A DNA stretch of 64,000 bases from Dendrolimus kikuchii (GCA_019925095.2 CM034392.1:12543887-12607886), one strand, 5' to 3'; positions 11,509 to 23,656 are shown, numbered from the stretch's first letter. Numbers and translations: made by a program. The notes: a model not told the origin generated them from the sequence alone.

Positions 11509-11562
11509 ACGCTAAGACTTGTGTGTATATATATATATATACATACCCACAAGTCTTAGCGT
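11509..11562. repeat. Palindrome with TA-rich centre
   Basis: Arms 11509-11523 and 11548-11562 (ACGCTAAGACTTGTG and its complement) match over 15 bp and enclose a TA repeat. Confidence 0.85.
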
Positions 11563-11565
11563 GAT

Positions 11566-11670
11566 GATATATAGCCTATAGCCTTCCTCGATAAATGGGC
11601 TATCCAACACTGAAAGAATTTTTCAATCAGACCCGTAGTTCCTGAGATTAGCGCGTTCAATCAAACAATA
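11566..11670 (+). repeat. Dispersed repeat, copy 1
   Basis: TATAGCCTATAGCCTTCCTC, followed by an AACACTGAAAGAATTTTTCA segment, recurs at 12103-12160. The two copies lie about 540 bp apart in the same orientation. Confidence 0.7.
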
Positions 11671-12871
11671 TTAGTATATTTGGCTACAACACTAATACTT
11701 ACATTTTAAATATCGCGATATCTTTTGAATGAAACGTCCGAATTGAATAATTCAAAAAGTTCTAGAAAGGTATTGAATTCGTCTTGAATATGAATAATTT
11801 AGTTTGATAAGGATTAATGCCAAAGTACAAAATAACGAGTTTTTGAAGCGACGGCATTTTAATTATTTAAAAAACCAAAAGAAAACACTTATTGTGAGAT
11901 AACTTCAATAGTTAGACATATGGTTACGCGACATTTTTTGTAGACAATTATATGTTCTGCAAAGTGGTAGTACATTGTTTTGTTCTATAATCAATACTTT
12001 TTGCAGCGCACGCCGTGTAAGGACTTTTTCGGGTCATTTTTTACACCTTGGGTTACATTATTGGAATTTTAATAAGGATCCCTAATTTTTTGAAAATATA
12101 ATATAGCCTATAGCCTTCCTCAATAAATGTACTAATCAACACTGAAAGAATTTTTCAAATCTCAAGTTTGGGTAAAGTTTTCTATGTTCTTACACACAAC
12201 GTAATAACACCTGTTTCTGTTCTTCATCTGCGGTAATCAAACAATGAAAGTTTGTCATTAGTTTAATTTTAGTATTTGTATTTAGTTTCATTTGTGCCAT
12301 TAACTGTTTTAAGCTTAAGAAACCTTTGTTTTAGCGTCCACAAACATATGATGGTGGCAAGGAAAGAGTAACAAGTATCTTTCTAGTTTTTGCTATAAAA
12401 GCACACAAGCTCCATTTAAGCGTCCTCTAGTAGATGCTATCATATCACAGCACCTTATTTGTACCTTATCATTCATGTTCCAATTATGAAGCGTGTTAGA
12501 TACTGTTTTCGCTTGATCTTTGCTGGAAAAGCAGTTGAACTTCGGCACCGCAAGAAGTTATTTTTTCTGGTTATATGAAATAATAATTATTGGCAGGTGT
12601 TCTTCTTTGGATCTTCTTACGTCCAGACCAGGTAACAATTATCCACCCTAATGAACAGTAACTATTCCGGGTACATTATTGTGAAAATCGAATTTAATAG
12701 ATCTCACTCCATCTTTTCTGATTTGTGTACGACTGTGCTAAATAGAAGTTTTGTTGACCAGGTAATCGCCAGAAATAAAATCAAGAGCAGACTACAGAAT
12801 GAATTTTATAAACAGAATCTCTGATGCTTAGTTGACATCTCTCTAAAGTTGCAACTAATTTAGATGTGATA
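11671..12871. other. No gene; contains copy 2 of dispersed repeat
   Basis: Positions 12103-12160 repeat the start of the 11566-11670 segment. Nothing else is recognised. Confidence 0.5.
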
Positions 12872-13265
12872 AAATCTTTTCTTCCTCTCTCTCTTTTCTT
12901 CCACCATATCCCAATTAATTGGGGCCGGCAAAATATGTATTTTCCTTCCAAACTCCTCTATTCTGACATACGTCTTCTGTCACACCACAAATCATCATAT
13001 CATTCTTCACACAAACCATCCATCTTTTTTGGTCTACCTTTACATCTGTACCCATCCATCTTGTAGTTTAACATTATTTTTGTCACATGACTTTCATCCC
13101 TTTTCATTATATGCCCATAACAACTTAATCTTCTTCCTCTCAATTTTCCAGTCACGGGTGCAACTTTCAAAGATCCCTTTATGTACTGTTTCTCACCTTA
13201 TCCATTCTTGTAACACCACACATCCATCTCAACATTCTCATCTGAGCTGAGTGGCTGACTGGTCG
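12872..13265 (-). pseudogene. LINE C-terminal remnant
   Basis: The - strand translates in broken frames to the C-terminus typical of RTE-like LINEs: RMLRWMCGVTRMDKVRN, then GSLKVAPVTGKLRGRRLSCY, GHIMKRDES and RCKGRPKKMD. Several stops interrupt it. It belongs to a different subfamily from the 8.6-kb element. The + strand frames over this interval are antisense artefacts. Confidence 0.65.
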
Positions 13266-13399
13266 TATGACAGATTTATATATTTAAACTCTTAGTTTCA
13301 GTGGCATTAGTTTGTCACACGTCACACCGGTTACCTGTCTCCACTTTAGCCATCCTTACATCCCTATCTATATTTCTTCCTTTTCTTGAAGTAATTAAA

Positions 13400-13870
13400 A
13401 AACTTACACGATAGACGTGGACGGCAGAGGTTCTTCCAAGCTTTCTTCAGAGCTTGTACATTGTTTTTCTATGTCTTCGTGTGTGTTAAAGCTGTGTAAA
13501 GTAGCAGATTCCTATGAGCTCTTGGAAGGTATTTGCTTTAGTCTCTTTTTATCTTTTGGATGTTTTTCAGCCTGGCCCTTTGTACAATTTCAGCCGACTT
13601 TTTGTCAACATCCGCTGAGCAACCTGAACGCCCCAGCTCTCTTTGCTTTTGCATGAATAATTTTTTTTCTTCGGACTTTATTCTTTCAAGAGCATCACCG
13701 TGTGCATAATCGTATAAATTATCTAATTCAAGTTGATAGTTCTCCTCGCGGCGCCTATGTTAATCCTGAATCTTCTTGCTATTTTTTGCAGTTCTCGTCA
13801 GACCTGATAAAGATCGATTAACTTCTTCAAAAAATTAAGAACAACCCTGGTACCTAGCTATTCTAGACTT
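13400..13870 (-). pseudogene. Remnant of a multicopy arthropod protein family
   Basis: In the - strand, frames with at least one stop read NYQLELDNLYDYAHGDALER, then IKSEEKKLF, QKQRELGRSGCSADVDKKSA and EIVQRARLKN. This matches, from memory, a coiled, charged protein family present in many copies in aphid and moth genomes that I cannot name and whose function I do not know. The upstream part near 13790-13860 has an in-frame stop, so this copy is broken. Confidence 0.4.
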
Positions 13871-14554
13871 TTCCCAAATTATATTGCACTACTAAATGAC
13901 AAGATTTGCGCTTTCCCTAACTGCTAACTGAACTTTACCTATGTTGAATAATAGAACTGCGAGAACTGACTATTAGACGGTAATTTCGCTCCTGTTATTT
14001 GGTGATTTACTTCACTAACCAAAAAAATATTTATTTATTGCATCTTAATTCACTGAAATCTTCGAAAAATAAAACAATCCATGCTAACCACCCGAAAAGC
14101 AGAGACTAAGTGACAAAAACGAGAACGAATGAACGACGTAAATAAAACAATATTTTAGGCATTGTTAAATTAAAACTTTGAAAAATAAGGGACCCTATAG
14201 TCCATGACCCAATTTTAAACCTCAAAAAAATGACGGAGGGACACAAAACATTTTTATCAAAAAATTCTCTGTTTTACTGTTGGTTCAAAGTTCACGTAAA
14301 AACGACTAGGCCAATTTGGATGCAATACTTGCTGATAGGTATAATATTTAAAATCTTATGTCGCTAAATGTAATGGGACATTAATTCAGAGGCCTTACTC
14401 TCAAACACGTTCAGTCGTTCGTTTTCATCCGATCAGGCCGAAGGAGTCAATGAAATTTTAGATAGAAGAAAGAAAGAATAAAAATTTCTTTAAAACTACA
14501 ATAATATACTCAGTGTATATATATAACCGCGACTTCGTCTACGCTTGACTTGAA
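13871..14554. other. No gene; TE-like segment at 14516-14550
   Basis: A CCGCGACTTCGTCTACGCTT segment at 14527 is the reverse complement of the Helitron-type 3' end seen at 16130-16157. Nothing else is recognised. Confidence 0.4.
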
Positions 14555-14790
14555 ATTCCCGCGGGATTCCCGAGACACAAAGTATCGCAGTTTTCACTTT
14601 GTGTTTTAGTGAAAACTGTTTCGGAATAAGCTAATTTTTAAGCACTTGGACAACTAGAAACCGCTCCTGGGAAATTCCCATAGGATTCTCGGGATAAAAA
14701 TATCACACATTTTATTACATAAAATTTGCAACTGATCAGCGAAAAAATCACTTTTATAACATTATAAAAATAAAAATTATTTAAATGACT
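14555..14790 (+). repeat. Two units of a ~130-bp repeat
   Basis: Units beginning GAAATTCCCGCGGGATTCCC (14556) and GGAAATTCCCATAGGATTC (about 14686) are spaced about 130 bp apart, and both continue into an (A)GATAAAAA-or-ACACAAAGTATC(G/A)CA block. Related units occur in a run at 49205-49560. They look like internal repeats of a Helitron-type element. Confidence 0.55.
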
Positions 14791-15097
14791 TCATTAATCC
14801 TAAATGACGATTTATTGTAAGTTTTACAGAAAAGCTCAAGCAGTCGTTTTATTTAAAATTTTAATTATTATGAACATAGTGTTCATCTATACATATAATA
14901 AAATTATAGACGTCGAATTTCTGTACAATGAAAAAAAATGCTAAAATCTGAGTCAGGGGGATGTAAGAAGTGAAATAAAACTAATTTAGATATTTTCTAA
15001 TTTTTTGTTTCTCTGATTGTCTGTCTGTTTGTACCGGCTAATCTCCGAAACGACTGGACTGATTTAAATGAAATTTTGTATGGTGGTAGCTTATATC

Positions 15098-15830
15098 GAT
15101 ACGCCACAATTCCAAGGAACACCCCTCACGATCTCTAACAGTATTGGGATCCTTGGCGTAGACATAACGAACGACGTACAATTTCGGGGTCACCTGGAAG
15201 GCAAGGCCAACCTTGCTTCTAAAAAGCTTGGTGTGCTAAACAGGTCCAAGCAGTACTTCACCCCGCGGCAACGAGTTGCACTAGTCAGACCGCATATGGA
15301 GTATTGCTCACATCTATGGGCCGGGGCACCCGCTTACCAGACTGACCCCCTCGACTCCATCCAGCGTCGCGCCGTTCGTATCGTCGACGATCCCATACTA
15401 ACAGGCGGTTTAGAACCGCTTAGCCTTCGGAGAGATTTCGCGTCCTTCTGCGTATTCTACTTCTAATGTTCCGAGGAATTATTTGATCTGGTGCCAACGC
15501 CTCACTTCTACAACCGCACAGCTCGCCAACGACGGAATGTTCACCCCCATTTCTTAGAGCCTTCACGCTCAACTACGCAACGGTTCTCTAGAACATTTAT
15601 TCCGCGTACAACGATGATCTGGAGGGAACTTCCCGCCACGGTTTTCCCCTTGCGTTATGATATGGGGTTTTATAAGAAGGGCATTATAAAATTTCTTAAA
15701 GGTTGGCAACGCGTTGGCGACACACCTGGTGTTGCAAACATCTATAGGCGACGGTAACCACTTTCCATCAAGTGGGCCGTCTGCCTGTTTGCCTACTTCA
15801 GGCAATAAAAAAATATATATATATAAACTT
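15098..15830 (+). mobile_element. Jockey-type LINE 3' fragment
   Basis: The fragment encodes the C-terminus of a Jockey-type ORF2 in two frames: LGVDITNDVQFRGHLEGKAN and HMEYCSHLWAGAPAYQTDPL up to about 15466, then RTTMIWRELPATVF, KKGIIKFLKGW and VANIYRRR to 15757. A stop and frame change near 15466 kill it. The tail at 15739-15830 (GGTGTTGCAAA.., AGTGGGCCGTCTGCCTGT, AATAAAAAAA) is shared with the five SINE-like repeats in the window, so this LINE, or a relative, may have mobilised them. Confidence 0.75.
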
Positions 15831-16157
15831 TTGATCCCGAAAAATTGAAGAGTTCCCGTGGTATAGTTAAAAAACCGCACAGCGCCTTTGTCAATCATGG
15901 ATTGAAGCAGTAGAAGCTTTTCCGCAGGGATGGACCCACGTCAGTCGGGGTCGTGGCGAAAAGCTCGCGCACTATTCCCGGAGCCCTGACATATGGCGAC
16001 AGGAGGACACCAAGGGGTTTAAGTGGGTATTCCGGCAGCCCATCTGCTCGGTGAGTCCCACACTGCCCCGTCGTCGTCTCCGCGCGGCAGGGTGTCCGCA
16101 AACGGATTTCCCCTTGAAAAAAAAAACCACGCGGACAAAGTCGCGGGCATCAGCTAG
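15831..16157 (+). mobile_element. Helitron-type 3' end interrupted by a LINE tail
   Basis: The interval ends with ACGCGGACAAAGTCGCGGGC and CATCAGCTAG before a T at 16158. That fits a short hairpin (GGAC-AAA-GTC) followed by the CTAG terminus of Helitrons. Between about 15876 and 16128 a GC-rich segment ending in an A-run looks like the 3' UTR of another LINE inserted into it. The 5' end is not recognised. Confidence 0.45.
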
Positions 16158-17412
16158 TTCATTTATAAAATTGCGAGTCAGTTTAAAAACCAAATAGTAG
16201 GTATCTGATTTTAATAAAAGTAAATAAAAACAAAAAGTAAATAAGAGTATGTTCGTTTATTTACTATTTATGTATGTATATTTTGCATAATATCCCTATA
16301 CAAAATACAAGTTCATGCCTTGAACTTGATTTTCTGGTTCAAAAGTAATACACATTATTTTGCTGGAAGCATCTAGAAATAAGATCACGTTATAAATGGG
16401 TAAAGATGTAAAAAAAGGACTTCTACTGCTCTGTATATCTGTTACGGTAAATGTGATTAATTGAAAATTACCAATAATTATCGATCATTATTAATAATTT
16501 ATAATTACCTCATGATTCGGTAAATATGATATGAATATAAAATGGAAATTCATCATTTTTAAGCGTTATTATTAATAATTCACTACTTTCGTCGGTAAAA
16601 GTAATAAAATAAGACTCGAAGTTATTTGTCCAGTAGGTACTTATTTATAATACCACAATACTAACAAATACGTAACTAAAAGAAACTTACATGCAAATTT
16701 TTTTATGCTTTGGTTTTGCTTAAACATAGAATTGATAAAATAATAATTGTTTGGTTGGGGTATACTTATATGGTACATTTATTTTTTGAGATATAAGGTG
16801 AAAGGGTGGTAATAAGTAAAAACCCAGGAAAGGTAAGCCTTCTAACTTATATCAATGCGAATCTTTTTAATATACCCCAGAAGGCTAAGTCGGGAGCGAA
16901 GCGAAACGGCGCTCCCCCTATGATCTTCTTGATTATGTTTTATAGGACTACCCAATTATACAACCATAGACTCTGTAAAATCAACATTAAAAATTAAAAT
17001 CTTTCTTCTATTTCTTTGTTCAATAGTTAGCTGTTATTGATAATATCTACCACAATACTTATAGGTACCGAACTAAAATGTATACATACAGTATAGATAA
17101 ATAAAATTGAAGCGTTTGTTTGTAATGTCAAAATAACAGCTTATTTATTACTAAATGCATATCAAAGTATATACGGTACTAATATCAAAAAATCTATTAT
17201 TGACATAATAAAAATGTAAAAAATTTGCAGTAAAAACTTGAGCATGCTAACATATTGAATAAGACTTTTATATATTAACTAGAGTTTCTCCCCGGCTACG
17301 CCACGTGTTATAAATGTATAAACCTTTTTATATATGTTAAACCTAAAACTTTACTGCTTCTTGTTCAATTCACTATAATAACAAAGAAACTAAATCCATA
17401 TAGTTTAAGGTT
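16158..17412. other. AT-rich, no gene seen
   Basis: No supported gene or repeat boundary. Confidence 0.5.
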
Positions 17413-17600
17413 CGATTATAATCTATCTCGTGAGATAGTAAACTGTCAAAATATTGTGAACTGAACATACTACTGACTATTTAACGTATTATTTTACTGT
17501 AGAGAATAATCTATCGACGTGAAATGGTCAAATTGTGAAATGCCATGCGATGGAACGCACCTCACGCGCAAATTGGTCGGTCTTACGGTAGGTTGTTCTG
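17413..17600 (+). repeat. Repeat family A, copy 1
   Basis: The segment contains AATCTATCTCGTGAGATAG, a TATTGTGAAC block and AATCTATCGACGTGAAAT, then ATGCCATGCGATGGAACGCA. The same order of blocks recurs at 50165-50370, 55780-56065 and, inverted, 57882-58110. No coding capacity is seen, so it is a non-autonomous element of unknown class. Confidence 0.75.
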
Positions 17601-17649
17601 TGCATTTCCCATCTAGGGCTGAGCACTCGCCTGCTGTCATGACTCCGCA

Positions 17650-19490
17650 ATATGCGGAGACCAGCGCGAACGAAGACCCGTGCCCACAGTGGACCAGGTA
17701 GAGATGGGAGCAGCGATGCTACGGCTACGAGCCAAAGAACTCCGCCCCCGGCCTTGACGGCATACCGGGGCGTGCGTGGGTTCTGTTCCACGACACCCTG
17801 GAACCCCGACTGTTACGCCTGTTCAGTGCATGTTTGGCTCAAGGACTATACCCGGTCCGATGGAGGACCGGGAAACTCGTCCCTTTGAGGAAGGAAGGAC
17901 GCCCGGCGGATTCACCGTCCGCCTACCGGCCCATTGTGCTGTTGGACGAGGTGGGTAAACTCTTCGAGAGAATAATCGCAGACCGCCTCGTTCAGCATCA
18001 GACCACTACTGGGCCGGATCTGGCAGACAATCAATTCGGTTTCCGTCCAGGGTGCTCCACATTAGACGACATAATGCAGCTGAGAGGCCTAGCGGAGGAC
18101 GCGGTTTCCCGGGGTGAGGTCTTGTTGGCGGTGTCACTCGACATCGCCAACACGTTCAATACCTTGCCCTGGGCTTGCGTCAGGGAGGCACTCCGGTATT
18201 TCGAGGTGCCGACCTACCTCCGCCAAATAGTCGGGGCATACTTAAATGAAAGAGCCCTCATTTACCCGGTCCACGGTGGAGTCGACAAGCCATGGTATGC
18301 GGTGTTCCACAGGGATCGGTATTAGGCCCTCTGCTGTGGAACATCGTATACGATTGGACTTTACGGTGTCGAGTCCTCCCGGGCGTCATCTGCTATGCAG
18401 ATGACACGCTGATCGCTGCTGGCGGGAGGACCCATAGGCAAGCGTGCATCCTGGGCATGGTTGGGGTGTCACAAATAGTAGGCAAGATCCGGTCTGGAGG
18501 TGGTTCTGCAGAAGACCGAGGCCGTGATTTTTCACGGCCCTCGCAATCGACCACCTCCGGACACTAACATCGTCGTAGGAGGTGTCCGCATCAGCATCGG
18601 GGAAACCATAAATGAAAGTACCTGGGATTGGTTCTCGATAGCCGATAAGTCCTTTCGGCAATTGGCCCCCAAACCCAAAAGGGCGGCGGGAGCGCTATCG
18701 CGTCTACTGCCCGACATTGGGGGGGCCTGAAGAAACGTACCGCAAAATTCTTCGAAGGCATCGTGCAGTCTATGGCCTTACACGGGGCACCCGTTTGGGC
18801 AGACCGCCAGACGGCCAGAAACGTAGCACTGCTGCGACAAGCGCAGCGAGTGCTGGCCGTCAGGGCGATACGAGGATACCGTACGGTGTCCTTCGAAACG
18901 GCTTCGCTACTCGCCGGATCCCCACCATGGGACCTGGAAGCCAGGGTCCTCGTGTCGGTACAGTGGCGCAAGGAGGCCCTGGCGCGGGGCGCGTGACCGG
19001 CGCCTCAGGAAACAGAGGCTTGTCAGTCGAAGCACCGCGACGTCGCCATGGTGGTTTGGGAAGAACGCCTCAGACACCCCAGCGCGGGCCTCGCCACCAT
19101 AAAGGCGGTGAGGCCCGTCCTGCAGGACTGAACAAAACGAAGACACGGCACCTTGACGTTCTGGCTGACACATGTCCTTTCGGGGCACGGCTGCTTCGGA
19201 AGGTACCTGTGTCGCCTAGGCCGCTAGCTAACGTCAGGGTGCCATCATTGCGACACCGGCGACGAGTATACGGCGCTGTACTCAATCCAGGTATGTCCTG
19301 CCTGGATAGAGCAGCGCCGTGACCTCGTCGCCATTACCGGATTGGACCTCTCGCTCCCGGCCGTGGTTCGCACCATGGTCGGGAGCCGTACCGGATGGGA
19401 CGCCGTCTCCTTCTTCTGCGAGCGTGTTATGCTTGCGAAGGAGGCGGAGCGGGAGCGTGACTGCACATCACTGCTCCGCTATTATTACAC
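17650..19490 (+). pseudogene. R1-clade LINE, RT and C-terminal part, frameshifted
   Basis: This is the RT-to-C-terminus region of an R1-clade ORF2. It reads SAPGLDGIPGRAWVLFHD near 17738, GFRPGCSTLDD near 18040 and motif A VSLDIANTFNTLPW near 18135. In another frame come motif B GVPQGSVLGPLLW near 18295 and CYADDTLIAAGG near 18391. The thumb and linker follow with ETASLLAGSPPWDLEARVL near 18895, then a CCHC-type knuckle, and LSLPAVVRTMVGSRTGWDAV to about 19470. At least three frame changes break the ORF, although the catalytic Asp residues survive. The endonuclease half is absent, and no poly(A) or target duplication was found. Confidence 0.85.
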
Positions 19491-19957
19491 CGCTATCCGC
19501 TATATTATTTGGTTCTTTAATATCACAATATACATGAAACAATCCATATTCCTATTTATTGTAAGTACCCTTAAAACTACAGATCTAACTCTGTAACGGG
19601 GAAAACATCCCTAAATCATAACATTGCCACCTCCATGTTTTACTATAGGTATTTGGTATTGTACATCAAATATGTGTTGTGTCATGTGTCAAGCCACAAT
19701 TTTTCCATGGCCCCCCTGCAAACCCTCCAAAAGTCTGTACCATTTTTATGGCCCGTGGTCTGCAGAGACATACATATAATAATAATAACAGAATATATAC
19801 ACAGATAAAGATGTGTATGTTGGTATATAATAAATTCAAAATAGCCCACTCATACTTATAAATATAAGAATATAATATACAGAGTAGGAAATATTAATTA
19901 ATTTTAAATGAAACAAATGTATCTGTACTATTATGACTAAATATTTATATATTAATA
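19491..19957. other. No gene seen
   Basis: Nothing recognised between the R1 remnant and the mariner terminal repeat. Confidence 0.5.
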
Positions 19958-21229
19958 TTGGGTTGGGGAAAAAGTTTCTTCACATTTTATATAAAAATTC
20001 AAAAGATTGTTTTATAAAGTTTATTTACATTTGACTAAAGTATGTAGGTGCCATTTTGTTGGATAACTTTTTGCCATCTTGTAGGTAGGGGCGTGATCCC
20101 ATTGCTATAAAAATTTTGGGGCTTCTGATCAAAAAACTGCTACAAGTGGTTTTGGCAGTCCTCTCGTGATGTTAACATAACACTGCCTAAGGAATTCTGC
20201 AGAGACCGAAACAGATGCAAATCTGAAGGTGCAAGGTCAGGTCTATACGGCGGATGCATTAACACCTCCCAGCCAAACTCTCGTAATTTTTGCTAAGTGG
20301 CTAAAGATGTGCGAGGTCTAGCGTTATCATGGTGAAAAACCACCTTCTGTTGATTAATTCCGGCCGCTTTCTCTCAACTTTTTGCTGTAATCTCATCAGT
20401 TGTTCGCAGTACAGTTCAGAATCGATGGTCCTGTCTGGCGGTAACAGCTCATAATGAATAATGCTCTTCCAATCCCACCATAAACACAGCATCACCTTAT
20501 TGCGAGTTATCCCGGGTTTCGCCACAGTCTTTGAAGCCTGACCGGCCTTGGACCACGATCTTTTTCGCACGTTGTTGTCGTACGTGATCCACTTGTCATT
20601 ACCAGCTATTAGCTTCTTCAAAAATGGTTCGGTTTCATTACGTCGTAATAAAGAATCACAAATGAGTACACGGTTCATTAGGTTTCTTTCAGTGAGCTCA
20701 TGGGGCACCCAAATATCGAGCTTTTTTGTGTACCCAGCTTTTTTCAAGTGCGCCAAAACCTTTTTGTGGTCAATTGCCAGTTCTCCAGCTACATCGTAAC
20801 TACTAATATGCCGATCTTGCTCCACTTTTTAAAAAATGGCATCAATTTTGTCCATAACACCAGAGCGACGTGCATCTTTGATATCAAAATTTCCGGATTG
20901 AAAACGCTTAAACCAAATTTGCGCTACTTTCACAGATACTGCATTAGGTCCATGAACATCACAATTTTTTTTCGCGGCTTGTGTTGCATTTTTACCTTTT
21001 TTGTAGGAAAATTTTAAAATGTATCGAATTTCTTCATTAGATTCACTCATTTTAACTCTAAGAAAAACAAATGAAAATCACACATTTTCCTAATTTGAAT
21101 TTGGAATTGTCTTCTTTAAAATTAAAACTTTTTAATGATACCAAAACCAGCCAGATACAAATGGTATAGCCAAAGAGATCTTATTACAAGTTCATACATA
21201 CTACATGCGAAAAGACTTTTTCCCCAATC
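19958..21229 (-). mobile_element. Cecropia-type mariner, dead copy 1
   Basis: A 1.27-kb element lies between TA dinucleotides (19956-19957 and 21230-21231). Its inverted ends start TTGGGTTGGGGAAAAAG on the left and read GATTGGGGAAAAAG inward on the right. The transposase is on the - strand: it starts at 21050 (MSESNEEIRY), passes the helix-turn-helix region and a frame change near 20829, then runs through WVPHELTERN to about 20301. The catalytic block reads GNDKW where the family has GDEKW, and the second Asp region (HDNARPH) is lost to a frameshift. Both changes predict no activity. Confidence 0.9.
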
Positions 21230-21242
21230 TATTATTCACAAC

Positions 21243-21354
21243 AAGAGTTATGAATGTCAAAGAAACAAGTGAGGTGTGTAAGAATGGGCCTAAATGGCGC
21301 TCTGTTGTTCGTGCCTACCCCACAAGGGAACTGGCGTGAAGTTATGTATGTATG
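21243..21354 (+). mobile_element. RTE-like LINE 3' fragment, 13-bp TSD
   Basis: The last 112 bp of the 8.6-kb RTE-like family are flanked by TATTATTCACAAC at 21230-21242 and 21355-21367. The insertion site begins at the TA that borders the mariner, so it landed at the mariner edge after the mariner was in place. Confidence 0.85.
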
Positions 21355-21596
21355 TATTATTCACAACACTTTGGAACATTCTGAATGCTCATGATCTACA
21401 CGGTTTTGTGAACGGAAACCACATCTTTCTATTCTTTGCAGAAATCAGACATTTCCTGACTGGGAGTTGTCCATGTGGCCCAAATTTTGAGCCAAAGTTT
21501 TACAGTTGAAACATATTATTATACATTTATGTCATAGTATTCTTGCTGTCCATTTTTGTTTGCATAACTGATTTTCACACCACACCAGTCAATAAC

Positions 21597-22387
21597 ATTT
21601 GAATAAAATTTGAATAAATTACATTTGAATGCGAAGAAAACAAAGGTTATGGTGTTTGAAAGAGAAGAAACCAGAACGAATGCAAGGATAATGGTCGATG
21701 ATGTTATGCTGGAGCAAGTGAATGAGTTTGTATATCTTGGATGTGCTTTTAGCAGGGATGAAAGGTACACCGCTGATATAGAAAGAAGAGTGAATTTGGG
21801 GAATAGTTTAAATGGAGCGTTAGGTAAACTTCTAGGCGCTAAGAACCTCAGCCAGAAGGCCCAGCTCGCCGTACACAACGCGGTGCTGGTACCTACGCTC
21901 ACGTATGGAAGCGAGAGTTGGGTATGGAAGAAAGAGCATGAAAGTAGAGTAAACGCGGTCGAGATGCGAGCACTGCGCAAAATCTGCGAAGTGACGCTCG
22001 CGGACCGCGTTCGTAATACCGAAGTAAGAAAGAGAGTTGATCTGAAAGAGAGTGTCGGGGTGAAGGTAAGGAAAGGAATGCGCCGGTGGTTCGGGCATGT
22101 GGAAAGAATGCATGATGAAAGAATGACTAAACAGATATACAATGCAAAAGTGGATGGATGCAGAAGTCGTGGAAGGCCACGACACACCTTCCATGATCAA
22201 ATTGATCGTGTACTAGCAGAAGGTGATGTCAGGAGCCTTAAGAACAGACGAGCTTGCATGACAAGAGTTATGAATGTCAAAGAGGCAAGTGGGGTGTGTA
22301 AGAATAAGCCTAAATGGCACTCTGTTGTTCGTGCCTACCCCGCAAGGGAACTGGCGTGAAGTTATGTATGTGTGTATGTATGTATGT
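21597..22387 (+). mobile_element. RTE-like LINE copy, 13-bp TSD
   Basis: Flanked by ACCAGTCAATAAC at 21584-21596 and 22388-22400. It contains the last 249 codons of the RTE-like ORF (frame 21610-22359, from LHLNAKKTKVMV to the ARELA stop), with no stop and few substitutions against the 8.6-kb copy, so it is young. About 25 bases at the 5' junction repeat an ATTTGAATAAA motif and look like filler. Lacking RT motifs A-C, it cannot move itself. The long antisense frame at 21519-22187 is a shadow. Confidence 0.85.
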
Positions 22388-22400
22388 ACCAGTCAATAAC

Positions 22401-23336
22401 TTTGTTATTGAGAAGTTTTGACTAGGAGATTTTCCAGAAAGTTAAGCTGACCAGGTTAACTCTCCATTGTCTTGCATTTAATAAAAGATTTATTTCACAC
22501 ACTTACTCTTCAGACATCTTAAAACTTTAAACAACTTCTGCTTGTGTCTTACTACTTTATAAAGCTGTTATCACAATGGGTTTTAATTTGCATATTTTTC
22601 ATACATGTTAAAACAACAATAACCAAGTTATTGAAAAAAAAATTTGAACTGATTGAACAATAAATACCATTGACAATTGAGAAATTAAATATTGTCAAAA
22701 TACTTTTGAGCTGTATATAAGCATGTTTCTTAGAAAATTAACAAAATAAACAAACAAATTCCAATTTTTTCTTAACAATAGTTTCAGTGCAACTTGTAAG
22801 TATTAATATAGAAAAAAAATATTTAATTAGAAGGGCACCAGTTCAAGATATTAACAAATTTATTCTTTTCAAAATACTTTTGAGCCTTACTGTAATACAG
22901 ACATAGTCATATATCACTAACACCATTGTCAATCAAATTCATTCCTGGGTTTGTCTGAAAGAAATCAGTCATTATGGAAAAGAGTGTCCATTGTGACTAG
23001 CTGGTAAATTTATTTGTGTACAATAAAGAATTATCTTTGTATTTATTTATCACAGATATGTTAAATATAAAATTTTAGCAGTGTTTAAATCCATCTACCA
23101 TGAAATAAAAAATCTAAAACCCCTTTATACTTTCAATATATAATATATACCTACTGTTTTCCTTCTTCATTTATGGCCCCTTCTATGTTTTACCAAATGT
23201 TTATTTGCCTTACTCCCAGTTAAAATTTGACATATGTGCCATACAAGCAAGTCAAAATTCAACCAATGTTAGGGCAAGTCAATGAATAGAAAGATATAGG
23301 AACTGACCAATAGTAAAGCCTACTGTGACAGATCCG
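22401..23336. other. AT-rich, no gene seen
   Basis: No supported gene. A GTACAATAAAG string near 23018 resembles LINE 3' ends but is too short to assign. Confidence 0.45.
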
Positions 23337-23656
23337 TTTTATCCGTGCAGGAACGGAGAAAGAATACAATTTCCTGCGGCCGGGCGGCCTGTCGTAAGAG
23401 GCGACAAAACAACCCACAGCCAGGTGGTAGGGCATTTGCCCGACTGGATGGCTACCACCCCTGGTCTAAAGTATGTCGCCATAACAACCTTGAGTTGTGT
23501 TCCGGCATTAGTGACCAGGATCCAGTCTCCCTTAAGAGAGCAGCAGCGCATTTGTAGCGTCTTTGGTGTTGCAAATGTCCATAGGCGATGGTAACCGCTT
23601 TCCATCAAGTGGGCCGTCTGCCTGTCTGCTGATCTCCTGCAATAAAAAAAAAAAAA
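23337..23656 (+). mobile_element. SINE-like repeat, copy 1
   Basis: The first of five related elements starts TTTTATCCGTGCAGGAACGG, contains GGCCGGGCGGCCTGTCGTAA and ends CCTGCAATAAAAAAA. No coding capacity is credible. The 3' third matches the tail of the Jockey-type LINE at 15739-15830. No Pol III box pair was recognised in the head, so it is either a SINE with an unrecognised head or an internally deleted LINE. Confidence 0.8.

Noticed and set aside
12866..13250. Two + strand open frames of 66 and 73 codons
   Set aside because: They are antisense to a recognisable LINE C-terminus on the - strand.
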